A stretch of DNA of 26,776 nucleotides from an uncultured Lachnospiraceae bacterium (GCA_902476645.1 CABSEG010000034.1:1-26776); one strand, 5' to 3'. Positions 17,882 through 25,908 are shown, numbered from the stretch's first letter. The notes: generated from the sequence alone by a model not told the origin. Made by a program: numbers and translations.

Positions 17882-17944
17882 TTTACCACCTCTGTTTTTC
17901 TTTTATTACATATAAAAAGAGAAGCGCAGAAAGCACCTCTCCGT

Positions 17945-18388
17945 CTAACGTCTATCTCGTTTTCCACCGATTTCTTCTATGATTACGGGATTTCGAGAAT
18001 GCTCAAACAGTTTCTTCATCTCTTTTTTATAGGCTTCTATTATTTCATCCACATCCAGTTCAGCCAGAGGGCACTCCAGATAGTGTTTAAGATCCTCTAT
18101 ACTTTCAACTTTACTATAGAGTTTATAAGCCTCTATACGAAGACGGACTTCTCTATCTATATAATCGTAAATCGAATCTGAAGGAACCAATTTTTCAGCT
18201 TCTTCATAAGATATCTCCCGCTCTTTAGAGATTTTATATTCTTCGATCATACCCTCTACCAATACTGCCGGCGGGTGCTCACTATACCTGATATGTCTTT
18301 CGTAAATCCATGAGACAATTTCACTTCCCAGTTTATCAACCTCAAAGATTCCGTCTATCATCTTATATCCAAAGGGAACAGTCTTCAT
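17945..18388 (-). CDS. Stand-alone serine-recombinase DNA-binding-domain-like protein
   Basis: A 147-residue protein that begins where the recombinase domain of large serine integrases begins. MKTVPFGYKMIDGIFEVDKLGSEIVSWIYERHI aligns with PPYGYMISDDGNRTLVLDKETAPIVRYIFEKRI of the neighbouring recombinase at 19341-20924. There is no resolvase domain or catalytic serine, and after about residue 50 the protein is a charged, mostly helical tail. ATG 18388 has GGAGGT five bases upstream; an upstream in-frame TTG is not needed. Known small proteins near integrases include directionality factors, so a role in controlling excision is possible, but this is only an inference. Confidence 0.6.
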   Translation of the reverse strand: MKTVPFGYKMIDGIFEVDKLGSEIVSWIYERHIRYSEHPPAVLVEGMIEEYKISKEREISYEEAEKLVPSDSIYDYIDREVRLRIEAYKLYSKVESIEDLKHYLECPLAELDVDEIIEAYKKEMKKLFEHSRNPVIIEEIGGKRDRR

Positions 18389-18459
18389 TTTACACCTCCA
18401 CAATACTGTCTTTCTGATATCAGAATATCCTATATAGTTATATTTTTAATCATTTCTAC

Positions 18460-19212
18460 CTACCTGCTGTTTTCCCGGCACCTGACGCTTCTATTTGCAT
18501 TCAGCAGTTCTTCCCGTTCACGGCTCCACTTTACTACTTTTTCCATAGCCATTTCCACGGAAAGTTCCGACGATTGAGGATAATATTTTTTGTATTCCTT
18601 AAAAAGCGTGTTCAGTTCTTCCGCATAATATGCCATATCTTCCTTATCATATTCATCTAAATCCTCCTGTTCTCGATAGCCTTCAAGATCAGTCCAATAA
18701 TCCATTGCTGCATCCACGAGACCGTAGTCAATTAAGTATGATAAAAATGTCATTTCATGACATATGCTAAACCAACAGCGGTCAAACCATTGATGGGCAA
18801 GCATTCTCTCATCTGAACCATTTGTCCTTGAGCCTCCAACTAAATCAGAAATAAAATTTTCTAATAGTTCGCCTACTGTCAGATCAGCACCTCCGGCCTT
18901 TCTGCAAAGTGCGTCTATATCATCATCTGGAAGACGGACCGTAATCGTCCGCTGCTGGCTTAATTCATAATCTCTGACGTCTTCTCCTGGTTCACAGAAT
19001 ATCAAGTCTGTATCTTTATATATTTCTTCGATATCACAAAAACGTCTTGTCATTCCCGCATATTCTTGTGCTTCCGGATCCCATTCCAGCCTTTCATTAT
19101 GTTCCCTGGCATACTCCATCAAGTCTGCCCGGATAATCTGCCGTGTCTCTTCCGGAAGCTGAGCTATAAATATTGTTGTGTACGGAACAGCAAGTTTCCT
19201 TTCTTTGACCAT
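18460..19212 (-). CDS. Hypothetical protein with ribbon-helix-helix-like segment
   Basis: A 250-residue acidic protein that I do not recognise as a named family. Residues about 88-127 (RTITVRLPDDDIDALCRKAG, then LTVGELLENFISDLVGG) look like a ribbon-helix-helix unit: a short strand followed by two helices. The N-terminal part (VPYTTIFIAQLPEETRQII) begins with another strand-helix pair, and the C-terminal half is helical with many aromatic and acidic residues. ATG 19212 has AGGAG eight bases upstream and is preferred over the GTG at 19221. It lies directly downstream of the recombinase operon, which suggests a DNA-binding accessory of the element. Confidence 0.6.
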   Translation of the reverse strand: MVKERKLAVPYTTIFIAQLPEETRQIIRADLMEYAREHNERLEWDPEAQEYAGMTRRFCDIEEIYKDTDLIFCEPGEDVRDYELSQQRTITVRLPDDDIDALCRKAGGADLTVGELLENFISDLVGGSRTNGSDERMLAHQWFDRCWFSICHEMTFLSYLIDYGLVDAAMDYWTDLEGYREQEDLDEYDKEDMAYYAEELNTLFKEYKKYYPQSSELSVEMAMEKVVKWSREREELLNANRSVRCRENSR

Positions 19213-19340
19213 ATTTTCCACTCCTATGAAAATTGTATCTGAATCTACGGTTTTTCTTGAAAATATTGCCCTCTTTTTCTAAGTTTCCGCAAGAAAAGAG
19301 GAAGACTTTCAAAAGCCTTCCTACTTTTCCCCCTGTTGCT

Positions 19341-20924
19341 TTATCCTGCAGACTCATCCGCCGTCTCCAGATAATCATCCTGATAATTCCAGATTACTTC
19401 GATGTGTTCCGGATCATAAAAATAAATGGTATCTATCAGCTCCTGGATGATCTCATAGGACAGCGCTTCCAGCTCTGTATATTTTGCAAATCTTTTGAGA
19501 CTGGGACTGTTCTCTCTTGCTTTTTCCGCTTCTGCCTTCGCTATCTTCTTTCCGAGTTCGGCAGCCTGTTCTTTAAATTCATCCTCTTTCTGCTTAATCT
19601 CCTGCTTTTGAAACAAATAGCTTTCTTTTGACATAGTTTCCAGAGCAAACTTTTCATACAATTCCATTTTCTGACGCCGACAGATCTTTAGCCGCCCCTC
19701 ATAAGCACCCTTCTTTCTTCTCATTTTGGACAGATCCACGCCCTTGTTCATTTCTTTGATCCGCTTCAATGCGTTGCTGGCATTGGCCGCTTCCTGTCTG
19801 ATCATTTTCAGGATCAGAATTTCTAGCTGATCCATAGGATAACTTTCTTTGAAACATTTTGAGCTTTCTGTCTTTAAACTATAGCAAAGCATCTTAATAT
19901 TTTTGCGTTTCAAACGTATTGTCATCGTCCTATGGCAGTATCCGCACCTCACCTTGCCGGCAAACAGATATTTTTCTCTATTGCGCTTAATCGGCCAAGT
20001 CCTATGTTTTATCATAGAAGAAACCTGCTCAAATTCTTCTTTCGTAACAATGGCTTCATGTGTCCCTTCTACATAGATACGCTCATTACGTGGGATATGC
20101 CTGAATTTTCCATTTGGTGTTATCGTCTCTGTCTTATGGTTTTCCATAATGCCTAGATAAACAGGATTCGTTAATATTTTGTAAACAGACGGCCTATTCC
20201 ATTGCTTTATGATATCCCGCTTCCCAGTGCATGAGTATCCTTTACTCGTCAGATAATTATGAGGGCAGGGGATTCCCTTTTTCTCAAGTTCTCTTGCAAT
20301 TTCGCTGTAACCATTTCCTGCAATCCTTTTTTCAAATATATATCTGACTATCGGTGCAGTTTCCTTATCCAATACCAATGTTCGATTCCCATCGTCAGAA
20401 ATCATATAGCCATATGGTGGAATACACCCCCAATATCTGCCCTGCTCCCCTAATTTTCGGATTACCTGTTTGATATTCTTCGAACAGATCTCGGGATAGA
20501 TCCCATTGATCAGATTTTTAAATTTTATTTCTGTATCCTTGTTATTTATGAGACCGGTATTGCTGTCATAATAATCATTGACTGCTATAAACCGTACCTG
20601 AAGAAACGGGAAGACTTTTTCAATATAGTTTTGAGTTGTTATCGTATCCCTTCCAAATCTGGACAAGTCTTTTACCACGATACAGATGGACTCAGATGAA
20701 TGTCTGAGCTGTTCCATCATCCTCCTGAAATCCGGGCGGTTAAAATTCGTGCCGGAATAACCGTCGTCTACAAAGAATATGATTTCCGCACCTTTTAATT
20801 CGTCATGGTTTCTGACAAAGTATTCGATCAGCAGCTTCTGGTTTTTAATACTGTTGCTTACATCCTCTTTATCCGTATCGTCATTGGAAAGACGGAGATA
20901 CGCAAACACATATTTATATTGCAT
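19341..20924 (-). CDS. Large serine recombinase, third of the operon
   Basis: A 527-residue site-specific integrase. The resolvase domain (about 1-150) has YLRLS with the catalytic serine at residue 13, DDGYSGTNFNRPDF, and VKDLSRFGRD with the catalytic Asp and two Arg. The recombinase domain starts at PPYGY. A zinc ribbon follows (VRCGYCHRTM, then two further Cys), and then a coiled coil (MRRKKGAYEGRLKICRRQKM, later KQKEDEFKEQAAELGKKIAKAE), as in integrases that use coiled-coil control of direction. ATG 20924 has AAAGGAGGG upstream and lies inside the last codons of the previous recombinase gene (11-base overlap). Confidence 0.9.
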   Translation of the reverse strand: MQYKYVFAYLRLSNDDTDKEDVSNSIKNQKLLIEYFVRNHDELKGAEIIFFVDDGYSGTNFNRPDFRRMMEQLRHSSESICIVVKDLSRFGRDTITTQNYIEKVFPFLQVRFIAVNDYYDSNTGLINNKDTEIKFKNLINGIYPEICSKNIKQVIRKLGEQGRYWGCIPPYGYMISDDGNRTLVLDKETAPIVRYIFEKRIAGNGYSEIARELEKKGIPCPHNYLTSKGYSCTGKRDIIKQWNRPSVYKILTNPVYLGIMENHKTETITPNGKFRHIPRNERIYVEGTHEAIVTKEEFEQVSSMIKHRTWPIKRNREKYLFAGKVRCGYCHRTMTIRLKRKNIKMLCYSLKTESSKCFKESYPMDQLEILILKMIRQEAANASNALKRIKEMNKGVDLSKMRRKKGAYEGRLKICRRQKMELYEKFALETMSKESYLFQKQEIKQKEDEFKEQAAELGKKIAKAEAEKARENSPSLKRFAKYTELEALSYEIIQELIDTIYFYDPEHIEVIWNYQDDYLETADESAG

Positions 20925-22599
20925 AGCCCAGCCCTCCTTTCTCTTCAAGAAGTTCATGCTCGAATGTATCGCCAAACCAGAATAGAACCTCTATCTCCTT
21001 ATAATTCTTTACGATCACCCTGTCTATAAACCTCTCCGCAATCTCATTTGTGATCATTGTAAAATTTTGATATCTGATCAGTTCTTCGCCCCAGTCAATT
21101 TTTGCCTTTTGCGCATCTAAAAGTGCTGCTGAACGTCTCTGTACCTCTTCTAAATTTTTACCTGCTTTTTCCTGTTCCTCCGTATACTCCTTCTTGATCT
21201 CAATATATTCTTCTCTATCAAGAACTCCTGTCGCATAGTGTTCAAATAGACGCTGGAGTTTAACCTGATATGACTCGTATTTTTCTTTCGCTTTATTGAT
21301 ATTTAACTCACATTCTGCTTTCAGGTTTTTATAAAAATCTTCCCCATATTTCTTCTGATACGAAGTGGCAAGCCGGATCTGCTGTCTCAGAGCTGTCTCT
21401 ATCGCTTTGAATATATATTTTTCATTAACATGTTGCAGGGCGCAGATATTATCAGAAGACCATGTTGTTGTGCAACTATAACAAAAATTCCGATAACTAC
21501 TAGGACCTGATCGTTTGCGCTGCATTCTTTTCATACAGTTTCCGCAAAAAACCTTCCTGCGCAGAGGACCATTTGCCGCATGTTCCACTTTATCGTTGAT
21601 AGCCCATATCTGCAGGCTGTCTCTCCACCGTTCTTTAATAATTTCAACTGCTTTGTCAAAGAGACTTTTTTCGATTAATGGTTCCCATACGTTTTCTTTG
21701 ATCTCCCACTGCTGCCGTGGTATTAAATTCAACGGTATATTTTCTGCAAGCATCTGTTTTGTTTTTCCATATACAGCTGCACCAATATAGACTGGATTTT
21801 GTATAATCGTACGGATACCGTCCGCTCTCCACAGTATTTTTTTCTTCCGTTTACGTTTGCCATATTCCCGCAGTTCATAGCTTTCCTGCGGTGACCATAC
21901 GCCCTGTACGTTCAATTCCTTGGCAATGTCATAAGAGGACATATCCTCAAATACATACCAGGAAAAAATCTTCTGGACGATCTTCTTTTCCTCCTCATCC
22001 GGAATGAGGATCTTGCTTGATTCCGCAGAACGCTTATAGCCATACGGCGGTCTTGCTCCCCAAAATTCCCCCTTCTCCCTGGATTGCTTATGCGCCTGTG
22101 CCAATTTTGCAGAGATTTCCCGGGCATAGTAGTCATTCATGAAATGCTTCAGAATGTTGCTCACTCGATCCGTAATACAGGCCGGGTTCTCGCTGTCATA
22201 ATCGTCCAGTATGGAGATGAAGCGTACATCTAAAGACGGAAAGATAACATCGATCAGATCAACCGCATCCAAGGCGTCCCTTCCGAACCGGGAAAAATCT
22301 TTTACCACGATACAGTCGATCCTGCCGGCACGTACATCCTCCATCAGCTCTTCAAAAGCGTCTCTTTCAAATGTAGTTCCTGTCACGCCGTTATCAATAT
22401 ATACCTTTGTAAGCAGCATCTCCGGGTGTTTTTTCACGAAGTCTGTACAGATCTGCTTCTGGATATAAACAGAATCTCTCCGGCCGTGTCCTCCGTCCTT
22501 TCTGGACAGACGGATATAGACTGCGGTCCTGTAGTACTTGATCTTAGACTGTTTAGGAACTGTGCCTGCTCTACGATTCCTTTTGCTTGTCCTAGGCAA
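20914..22599 (-). CDS. Large serine recombinase, second of the operon
   Basis: A 561-residue large serine recombinase. The catalytic motif is VYIRLSRKDGG with Ser 32. DNGVTGTTFERDAF and VKDFSRFGRD follow. The recombinase domain begins at RPPYGYKRS, the zinc ribbon is RKVFCGNCMKRM with the downstream FCYSC, and a coiled coil covers about 400-480. The basic N-terminal extension (RTSKRNRR) is longer than usual. The frame is open back to a TTG at 22629, but TTG 22599 has AAGGAAGGGGG eight bases upstream and overlaps the previous stop by 8 bases, so it is preferred. The tight overlaps imply that the three recombinases are made together. Confidence 0.88.
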   Translation of the reverse strand: MPRTSKRNRRAGTVPKQSKIKYYRTAVYIRLSRKDGGHGRRDSVYIQKQICTDFVKKHPEMLLTKVYIDNGVTGTTFERDAFEELMEDVRAGRIDCIVVKDFSRFGRDALDAVDLIDVIFPSLDVRFISILDDYDSENPACITDRVSNILKHFMNDYYAREISAKLAQAHKQSREKGEFWGARPPYGYKRSAESSKILIPDEEEKKIVQKIFSWYVFEDMSSYDIAKELNVQGVWSPQESYELREYGKRKRKKKILWRADGIRTIIQNPVYIGAAVYGKTKQMLAENIPLNLIPRQQWEIKENVWEPLIEKSLFDKAVEIIKERWRDSLQIWAINDKVEHAANGPLRRKVFCGNCMKRMQRKRSGPSSYRNFCYSCTTTWSSDNICALQHVNEKYIFKAIETALRQQIRLATSYQKKYGEDFYKNLKAECELNINKAKEKYESYQVKLQRLFEHYATGVLDREEYIEIKKEYTEEQEKAGKNLEEVQRRSAALLDAQKAKIDWGEELIRYQNFTMITNEIAERFIDRVIVKNYKEIEVLFWFGDTFEHELLEEKGGLGYAI

Positions 22600-24265
22600 T
22601 CCTGTCGCCCCCTTCCTTAGAATCCTCAAGGAAGGACGCCAGAACAGCGTCCGGCTGTGCCTGGTTTATATTTTCCAACAGGGAGCGCAGCCGTTCATAT
22701 TCGTCTTCATACCAGAAATCAATGGATACCATCTTATCCGCACTGATACTGATCCGCTTTACCATTACTACGATCACTGTACGGTCGATTTCCTCAATAT
22801 CTTTATACAAAAGGATCCTCTTCATCCATTCCTGCTGTCTGTCCATTGTGGCGCTCAGGTTCAGGATATCTTCTTGCTGCCTTTTGATCGCCGCTTCCTT
22901 TTGTATCAGTTCCTCATCATAAGTTTTTTTGTATGCTTTGAACTCCTCTTCCTCCAGAAGCCCTTCACAATAACTTTCATACAGATTTTTCTTGATCTTC
23001 ATGATCCGGTCACATTCCTGGCGGAGTACCTGCAGGATCTTATCTGCTTCAAGGATCTTCTGCTTTGGTACAGAACGGGTCTGGACATGCCGAAGGACCG
23101 CATCCAGTTCTACGATCTTGGCAATGTATATCTGGACGCATTTCTTTATGATCGGTATCAGGCGCTTTTCGCTTATGCTGTGGGACGTACATTCTTTTTC
23201 ATATAATGAAGTACTGCAGACATAGTAATAGTTTCTGCTATCCGGGCTCTTACGAACCATGTTCTGGTGACAGTCCCCGCACTCTACCAAGCCGCTGAGA
23301 AGTGCCATACCGCCGGCACTTTTCCTTGTATCCCTTTCCAAAAGGTTCGCTACCACCATAAAAGTATATTTATCGATCAATCCCTCAAAAGCATTCTCTA
23401 CACGCACCCATTCGTCTTCCGGCTTATGTATGATTCTTTTGACCTTATGGTTGGGTGTCGTCGTCCTGCCCTGGAGGAGCACTCCTGTATACCGCTCGTC
23501 CATCAGGATCCGCCGTACCATAGTCGCTTCCCATCTGCTCTTTCCTTTGGTCTGGAAGCCGGTCTTCAGGTTCTGGCCTAAATACAGCTGTTTATATGCC
23601 AGCGGCGGCAGTATGCCCCGGAGATTTAAGATCTCTGCGATAGCGCTGAAACTATAGCCTTTCAGCTTCAGATGATAAATGTCTTGCACCACAGCCCCTG
23701 CGACGGGATCAATGACCAGCTTATGCTTGTCTTCCGGTGATTTCATATAGCCGTAAAATGCAAACGCCGCAACACACTGTCCGTCCGTCATTTTGGCAAG
23801 AAGGTTCGCACGCACGCTTCTGGAAGTGTCCGCAGGGTAAATGTCATTTATAAGGCTTTTCATTCTAAGGGTAATAAAATCATGATTTGGGAAATTGCTG
23901 TCGTAGTTATCGTTCACTAAGATCAATCGGATCCCCATCTGCGGAAGAATACGCTCCACATATTGAAGGACTCCTGAGAAATCCCTGCCGAAACGGGAAA
24001 GGTCCTTACATACAATACAGTCTGCCTTTCCTTCTTCGAGATATCTCATCATCTCCTGGAAATCAGGCCGGTCAAAATTTGTACCGGTAAAGCCATCGTC
24101 CACAAATTCCCTGACGATGACAAACTCTGATTTACCGTCCAGATAACCACGGGTCAATATCCTCTGGTTAGATATGCTGTCGCTCTCTCTGTTGTCGCCA
24201 TCATCAGAAGAAAGACGAAGATAGAGAACAACACGGTAGATTTTTTTCAGTATTTGATTTTTCAT
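22592..24265 (-). CDS. Large serine recombinase, first of the operon
   Basis: A 557-residue large serine recombinase. VLYLRLSSDDGD carries the catalytic Ser at residue 19. DDGFTGTNFDRPDF and CKDLSRFGRD complete the active site. The recombinase domain starts near AFYGYMKS, the zinc ribbon is GLVECGDCHQNM with YYVCS and KEC, and a long coiled coil follows (about 400-470). ATG 24265 has GGAG eight bases upstream; the open frame's first ATG at 24286 has no ribosome site. The gene is preceded by an 11-base inverted repeat and is the first of three overlapping recombinase genes. Confidence 0.9.
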   Translation of the reverse strand: MKNQILKKIYRVVLYLRLSSDDGDNRESDSISNQRILTRGYLDGKSEFVIVREFVDDGFTGTNFDRPDFQEMMRYLEEGKADCIVCKDLSRFGRDFSGVLQYVERILPQMGIRLILVNDNYDSNFPNHDFITLRMKSLINDIYPADTSRSVRANLLAKMTDGQCVAAFAFYGYMKSPEDKHKLVIDPVAGAVVQDIYHLKLKGYSFSAIAEILNLRGILPPLAYKQLYLGQNLKTGFQTKGKSRWEATMVRRILMDERYTGVLLQGRTTTPNHKVKRIIHKPEDEWVRVENAFEGLIDKYTFMVVANLLERDTRKSAGGMALLSGLVECGDCHQNMVRKSPDSRNYYYVCSTSLYEKECTSHSISEKRLIPIIKKCVQIYIAKIVELDAVLRHVQTRSVPKQKILEADKILQVLRQECDRIMKIKKNLYESYCEGLLEEEEFKAYKKTYDEELIQKEAAIKRQQEDILNLSATMDRQQEWMKRILLYKDIEEIDRTVIVVMVKRISISADKMVSIDFWYEDEYERLRSLLENINQAQPDAVLASFLEDSKEGGDRIA

Positions 24266-24278
24266 AGCTAGCACTCCA

Positions 24279-24317
24279 ATCATCAATATTAGTTACCAAA
24301 ACCTATATATTGATGAT
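24279..24317. repeat. 11-base inverted repeat upstream of the recombinase operon
   Basis: ATCATCAATAT (24279-24289) and ATATTGATGAT (24307-24317) pair perfectly around a 17-base spacer. It starts 14 bases before the first recombinase ATG, in a 151-base gap. It could be an operator or a recombinase-binding site. Confidence 0.6.
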
Positions 24318-24416
24318 CATACTCTAGCTTTATCCAACTAACACCATCATCATACCATAGATTTTTTACCCTGTCCACCCGGCAATCGCTGACAAAACTG
24401 CGGTTTTTCTCTTTTG

Positions 24417-24671
24417 TCACCACTTCATCTGCACAAGGCTTTCCAGTGCTTCTTCTATAGTACGGTTGGTAGAAGCAAATCCTATTTTTATAAGAATGTT
24501 CCCACTTTTCACAAAATAGGGGTTTCTCCCGGACTCCAAAACCTCCAGGATCTTTTCTCTTTTACTTTTGGTCACGTCGATCTCCAGATCGTCAATATCC
24601 GGAACCTCATCTGGATTTATTTCATCGAAAGTCATATTTCTCATACGCAGCAATTCTTCCCTTGTGATCAT
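24417..24671 (-). CDS. DUF6870-like small protein
   Basis: An 84-residue acidic protein beginning MITREELLRMRNMTFDEI, with a DEVPDIDDLEID segment, a central basic KSKREKILEVLE helix, and RNPYFVKSGNILIKIGFASTNRTIEEALESL at the end. This pattern resembles the DUF6870 proteins seen in clostridial mobile elements; the family name is given from memory and is less certain than the pattern. The function is unknown. The start ATG overlaps the stop of the upstream resolvase-like gene as ATGA, so the two are coupled. The frame is open further upstream but without a ribosome site. Confidence 0.65.
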   Translation of the reverse strand: MITREELLRMRNMTFDEINPDEVPDIDDLEIDVTKSKREKILEVLESGRNPYFVKSGNILIKIGFASTNRTIEEALESLVQMKW

Positions 24672-25114
24672 ATGGACTGCCCCCTTGCTATCCGGGCGAA
24701 CAGATCTTCCATAGAAACAGGAGATCCGCACCCGTTCTCTTTTCGGCTTTCTTCCGTGTCCCGATACATTTCAAGGATCGCATATTCCATCGGATCACAT
24801 CTTACGCATTCTGTTTTCACGCCATGTCCACACAGATAATCCAGCATCTGGATAATATCCGGGACTGAATGCGAGATCATATGTAAATATGGCATGACCA
24901 GCACATCGATCATATGATTCCGGATCAATTTCTGCAGCTGATTATGCGCAAAGTGATACTTTGTTGCTCCTGTTCCGACTACTTCAACCACGACAAGAAG
25001 ATCATATCCCTTATCCTTGCAGTATTTCACCGCCTGCTCCTTGTAGTCATCAAGATAATTCCGGGCTTCTTCTAATGTTGATACCCTGAGATAAATAGCT
25101 GCTCTCAATAGCAC
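24668..25114 (-). CDS. Degenerate resolvase-domain protein (probable pseudo-enzyme)
   Basis: A 148-residue protein made of one serine-resolvase domain only. The start RAAIYLRVST keeps the nucleophile-containing motif (Ser 12), but the segment matching KDLSRFGRD in the neighbouring integrases reads PYLHMISHS (residues 75-83), so the catalytic Asp becomes Tyr 76 and the two Arg become Met 79 and His 82. The DGxSGxxxxRPxF loop is also altered (GTGATKYHFAH). There is no DNA-binding domain. It is therefore unlikely to recombine DNA by itself. GTG 25114 lies three bases after AGGAGG, too close; a TTG at 25108 has nine-base spacing and may be the true start. Confidence 0.7.
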   Translation of the reverse strand: MLLRAAIYLRVSTLEEARNYLDDYKEQAVKYCKDKGYDLLVVVEVVGTGATKYHFAHNQLQKLIRNHMIDVLVMPYLHMISHSVPDIIQMLDYLCGHGVKTECVRCDPMEYAILEMYRDTEESRKENGCGSPVSMEDLFARIARGQSI

Positions 25115-25202
25115 ATACCTCCTGACATTTTTTCTTGTTCTATGAGTTATTTCCTGGGATTTTTCAGATGTACCTTGATTTTCTATAGAATTTCTGAGAG
25201 AT

Positions 25203-25308
25203 CAGAGCGGAACTATATGGAGGAGAAAGCTGTAAAACAGTTCGGTTCCGCTCTGGTTCATCTCAGAGATATAGGGAAAACATATTCCGCATATCTCTAA
25301 GATGAACC
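25203..25308. repeat. Two abutting long hairpins
   Basis: CAGAGCGGAAC (25203-25213) pairs perfectly with GTTCCGCTCTG (25245-25255), with an inner CTGT/ACAG stem. Starting on that last base, an 18-base arm (25255-25272, beginning GGTTCATCT) pairs with 25291-25308 with one mismatch. Neither is followed by a T tract, so they are not simple terminators. They occupy the gap upstream of the degenerate resolvase gene. Confidence 0.8.
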
Positions 25309-25343
25309 AGTAAAAGAAAATTTAATCGAAAGTAAGAATATAT

Positions 25344-25468
25344 AACAGCACGATCATACCTGATAATGCTGTTCTGGATTTTCACAGGTCTTCTTTCAGC
25401 CTGTTTTATTTCCACACGCCAGATCGAGCTGCAGGTTCCCCTGACCTGTAGGCCCGATCCGGTTTTTC
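25344..25468 (+). ncRNA. Candidate structured region: three hairpins ending in a T tract
   Basis: Read on the plus strand: AACAGCA (25344-25350) pairs with TGCTGTT (25367-25373) with an inner ATCA/TGAT; ACAGG (25384) pairs with CCTGT (25400); then CCAGATCG (25419-25426) pairs with CGATCCGG (25455-25462) around an inner CAGGT/ACCTG stem, followed by TTTTT. The last hairpin looks like a plus-strand terminator. No clear plus-strand promoter was found, so the stretch may instead act as DNA or as a minus-strand leader. Confidence 0.4.
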
Positions 25469-25470
25469 AT

Positions 25471-25665
25471 TCACTCTGCCCGGTGTGGAACGGAATATGT
25501 AGGACCGGTCCTGGCCGACCGCCTGACACCCTGCAGCACCCTGTCCCGCTGCAGCATGTCCCAGACGCTACCCTGGTTGCCGTGTTTTCTATAAGCAAAG
25601 GTATCATTATCATCCAAACTTTCAGGTTTCCTGCCACCGGAAGCCCATGCCGGAGTGCCGCTCAT
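25471..25665 (-). CDS. Small hypothetical protein (64 residues)
   Basis: An open frame beginning MSGTPAWASGGRKPESLDD and containing an RKHGNQGSVWDMLQRD stretch that looks protein-like; the arginine-rich C terminus is less convincing. Its ATG overlaps the stop of the 32-codon ORF upstream (ATGA), which supports translation. I do not recognise the family. The frame continues for 24 further codons after the TGA, with an ATG immediately following. Confidence 0.4.
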   Translation of the reverse strand: MSGTPAWASGGRKPESLDDNDTFAYRKHGNQGSVWDMLQRDRVLQGVRRSARTGPTYSVPHRAE

Positions 25666-25760
25666 ACTTTTCCTTCTTCTATTACGATTCCTTGTTTGAT
25701 CTGCCTTCTTATAAGCCTAAAGATCATGCCGGCAGACAAATATATCATGGCGCAGCTCAT
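25662..25760 (-). CDS. Very small ORF (32 residues) with ribosome site
   Basis: Begins MSCAMIYLSAGMIFRLIRRQ and ends QGIVIEEGKV. GAGGAG stands two bases before the ATG (short spacing; an internal ATG four codons on is another candidate). The stop overlaps the next small ORF's ATG. The hydrophobic start with a basic middle resembles a membrane-touching or leader peptide, but no family is recognised. Confidence 0.4.
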   Translation of the reverse strand: MSCAMIYLSAGMIFRLIRRQIKQGIVIEEGKV

Positions 25761-25820
25761 GGCTCCTCATCATTCTTTGAAGAATGGTTCGAATGTTTTG
25801 TGTCCTCTAAGATATTTCAT

Positions 25821-25838
25821 CATGTCAGAAGTGACATG
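25821..25838. repeat. Perfect dyad, possible operator
   Basis: CATGTCA (25821-25827) and TGACATG (25832-25838) around GAAG. It lies between the XRE gene and the small ORFs, a position suitable for a regulator site. Confidence 0.45.
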
Positions 25839-25845
25839 TTCTGTT

Positions 25846-25871
25846 CAAAAAAATATCACCATACTGATATT
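25846..25871 (-). terminator. Intrinsic terminator in the leader downstream of the XRE gene
   Basis: On the minus strand AATATCA pairs with TGATATT around GTATGG and is followed by seven T. The stem is AT-rich. It lies about 90 bases before the first small ORF, so it could act as an attenuator. Confidence 0.55.
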
Positions 25872-25872
25872 C

Positions 25873-25883
25873 TGTTTTCAAGG
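25873..25883 (-). promoter_or_regulatory. boxA-like antitermination sequence
   Basis: On the minus strand CCTTGAAAACA closely matches the CTTTGAAAAC core of rRNA-leader boxA sites in Firmicutes. It stands directly before the intrinsic terminator, where an antitermination signal would act. Similarity only; no function shown. Confidence 0.35.
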
Positions 25884-25908
25884 TTCGTTCAGGCCGCAAT
25901 TTACCGAC

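Noticed and set aside
22538..23206. A 222-codon plus-strand open frame
   Set aside because: It is antisense to two intact recombinase genes and has no ribosome site.
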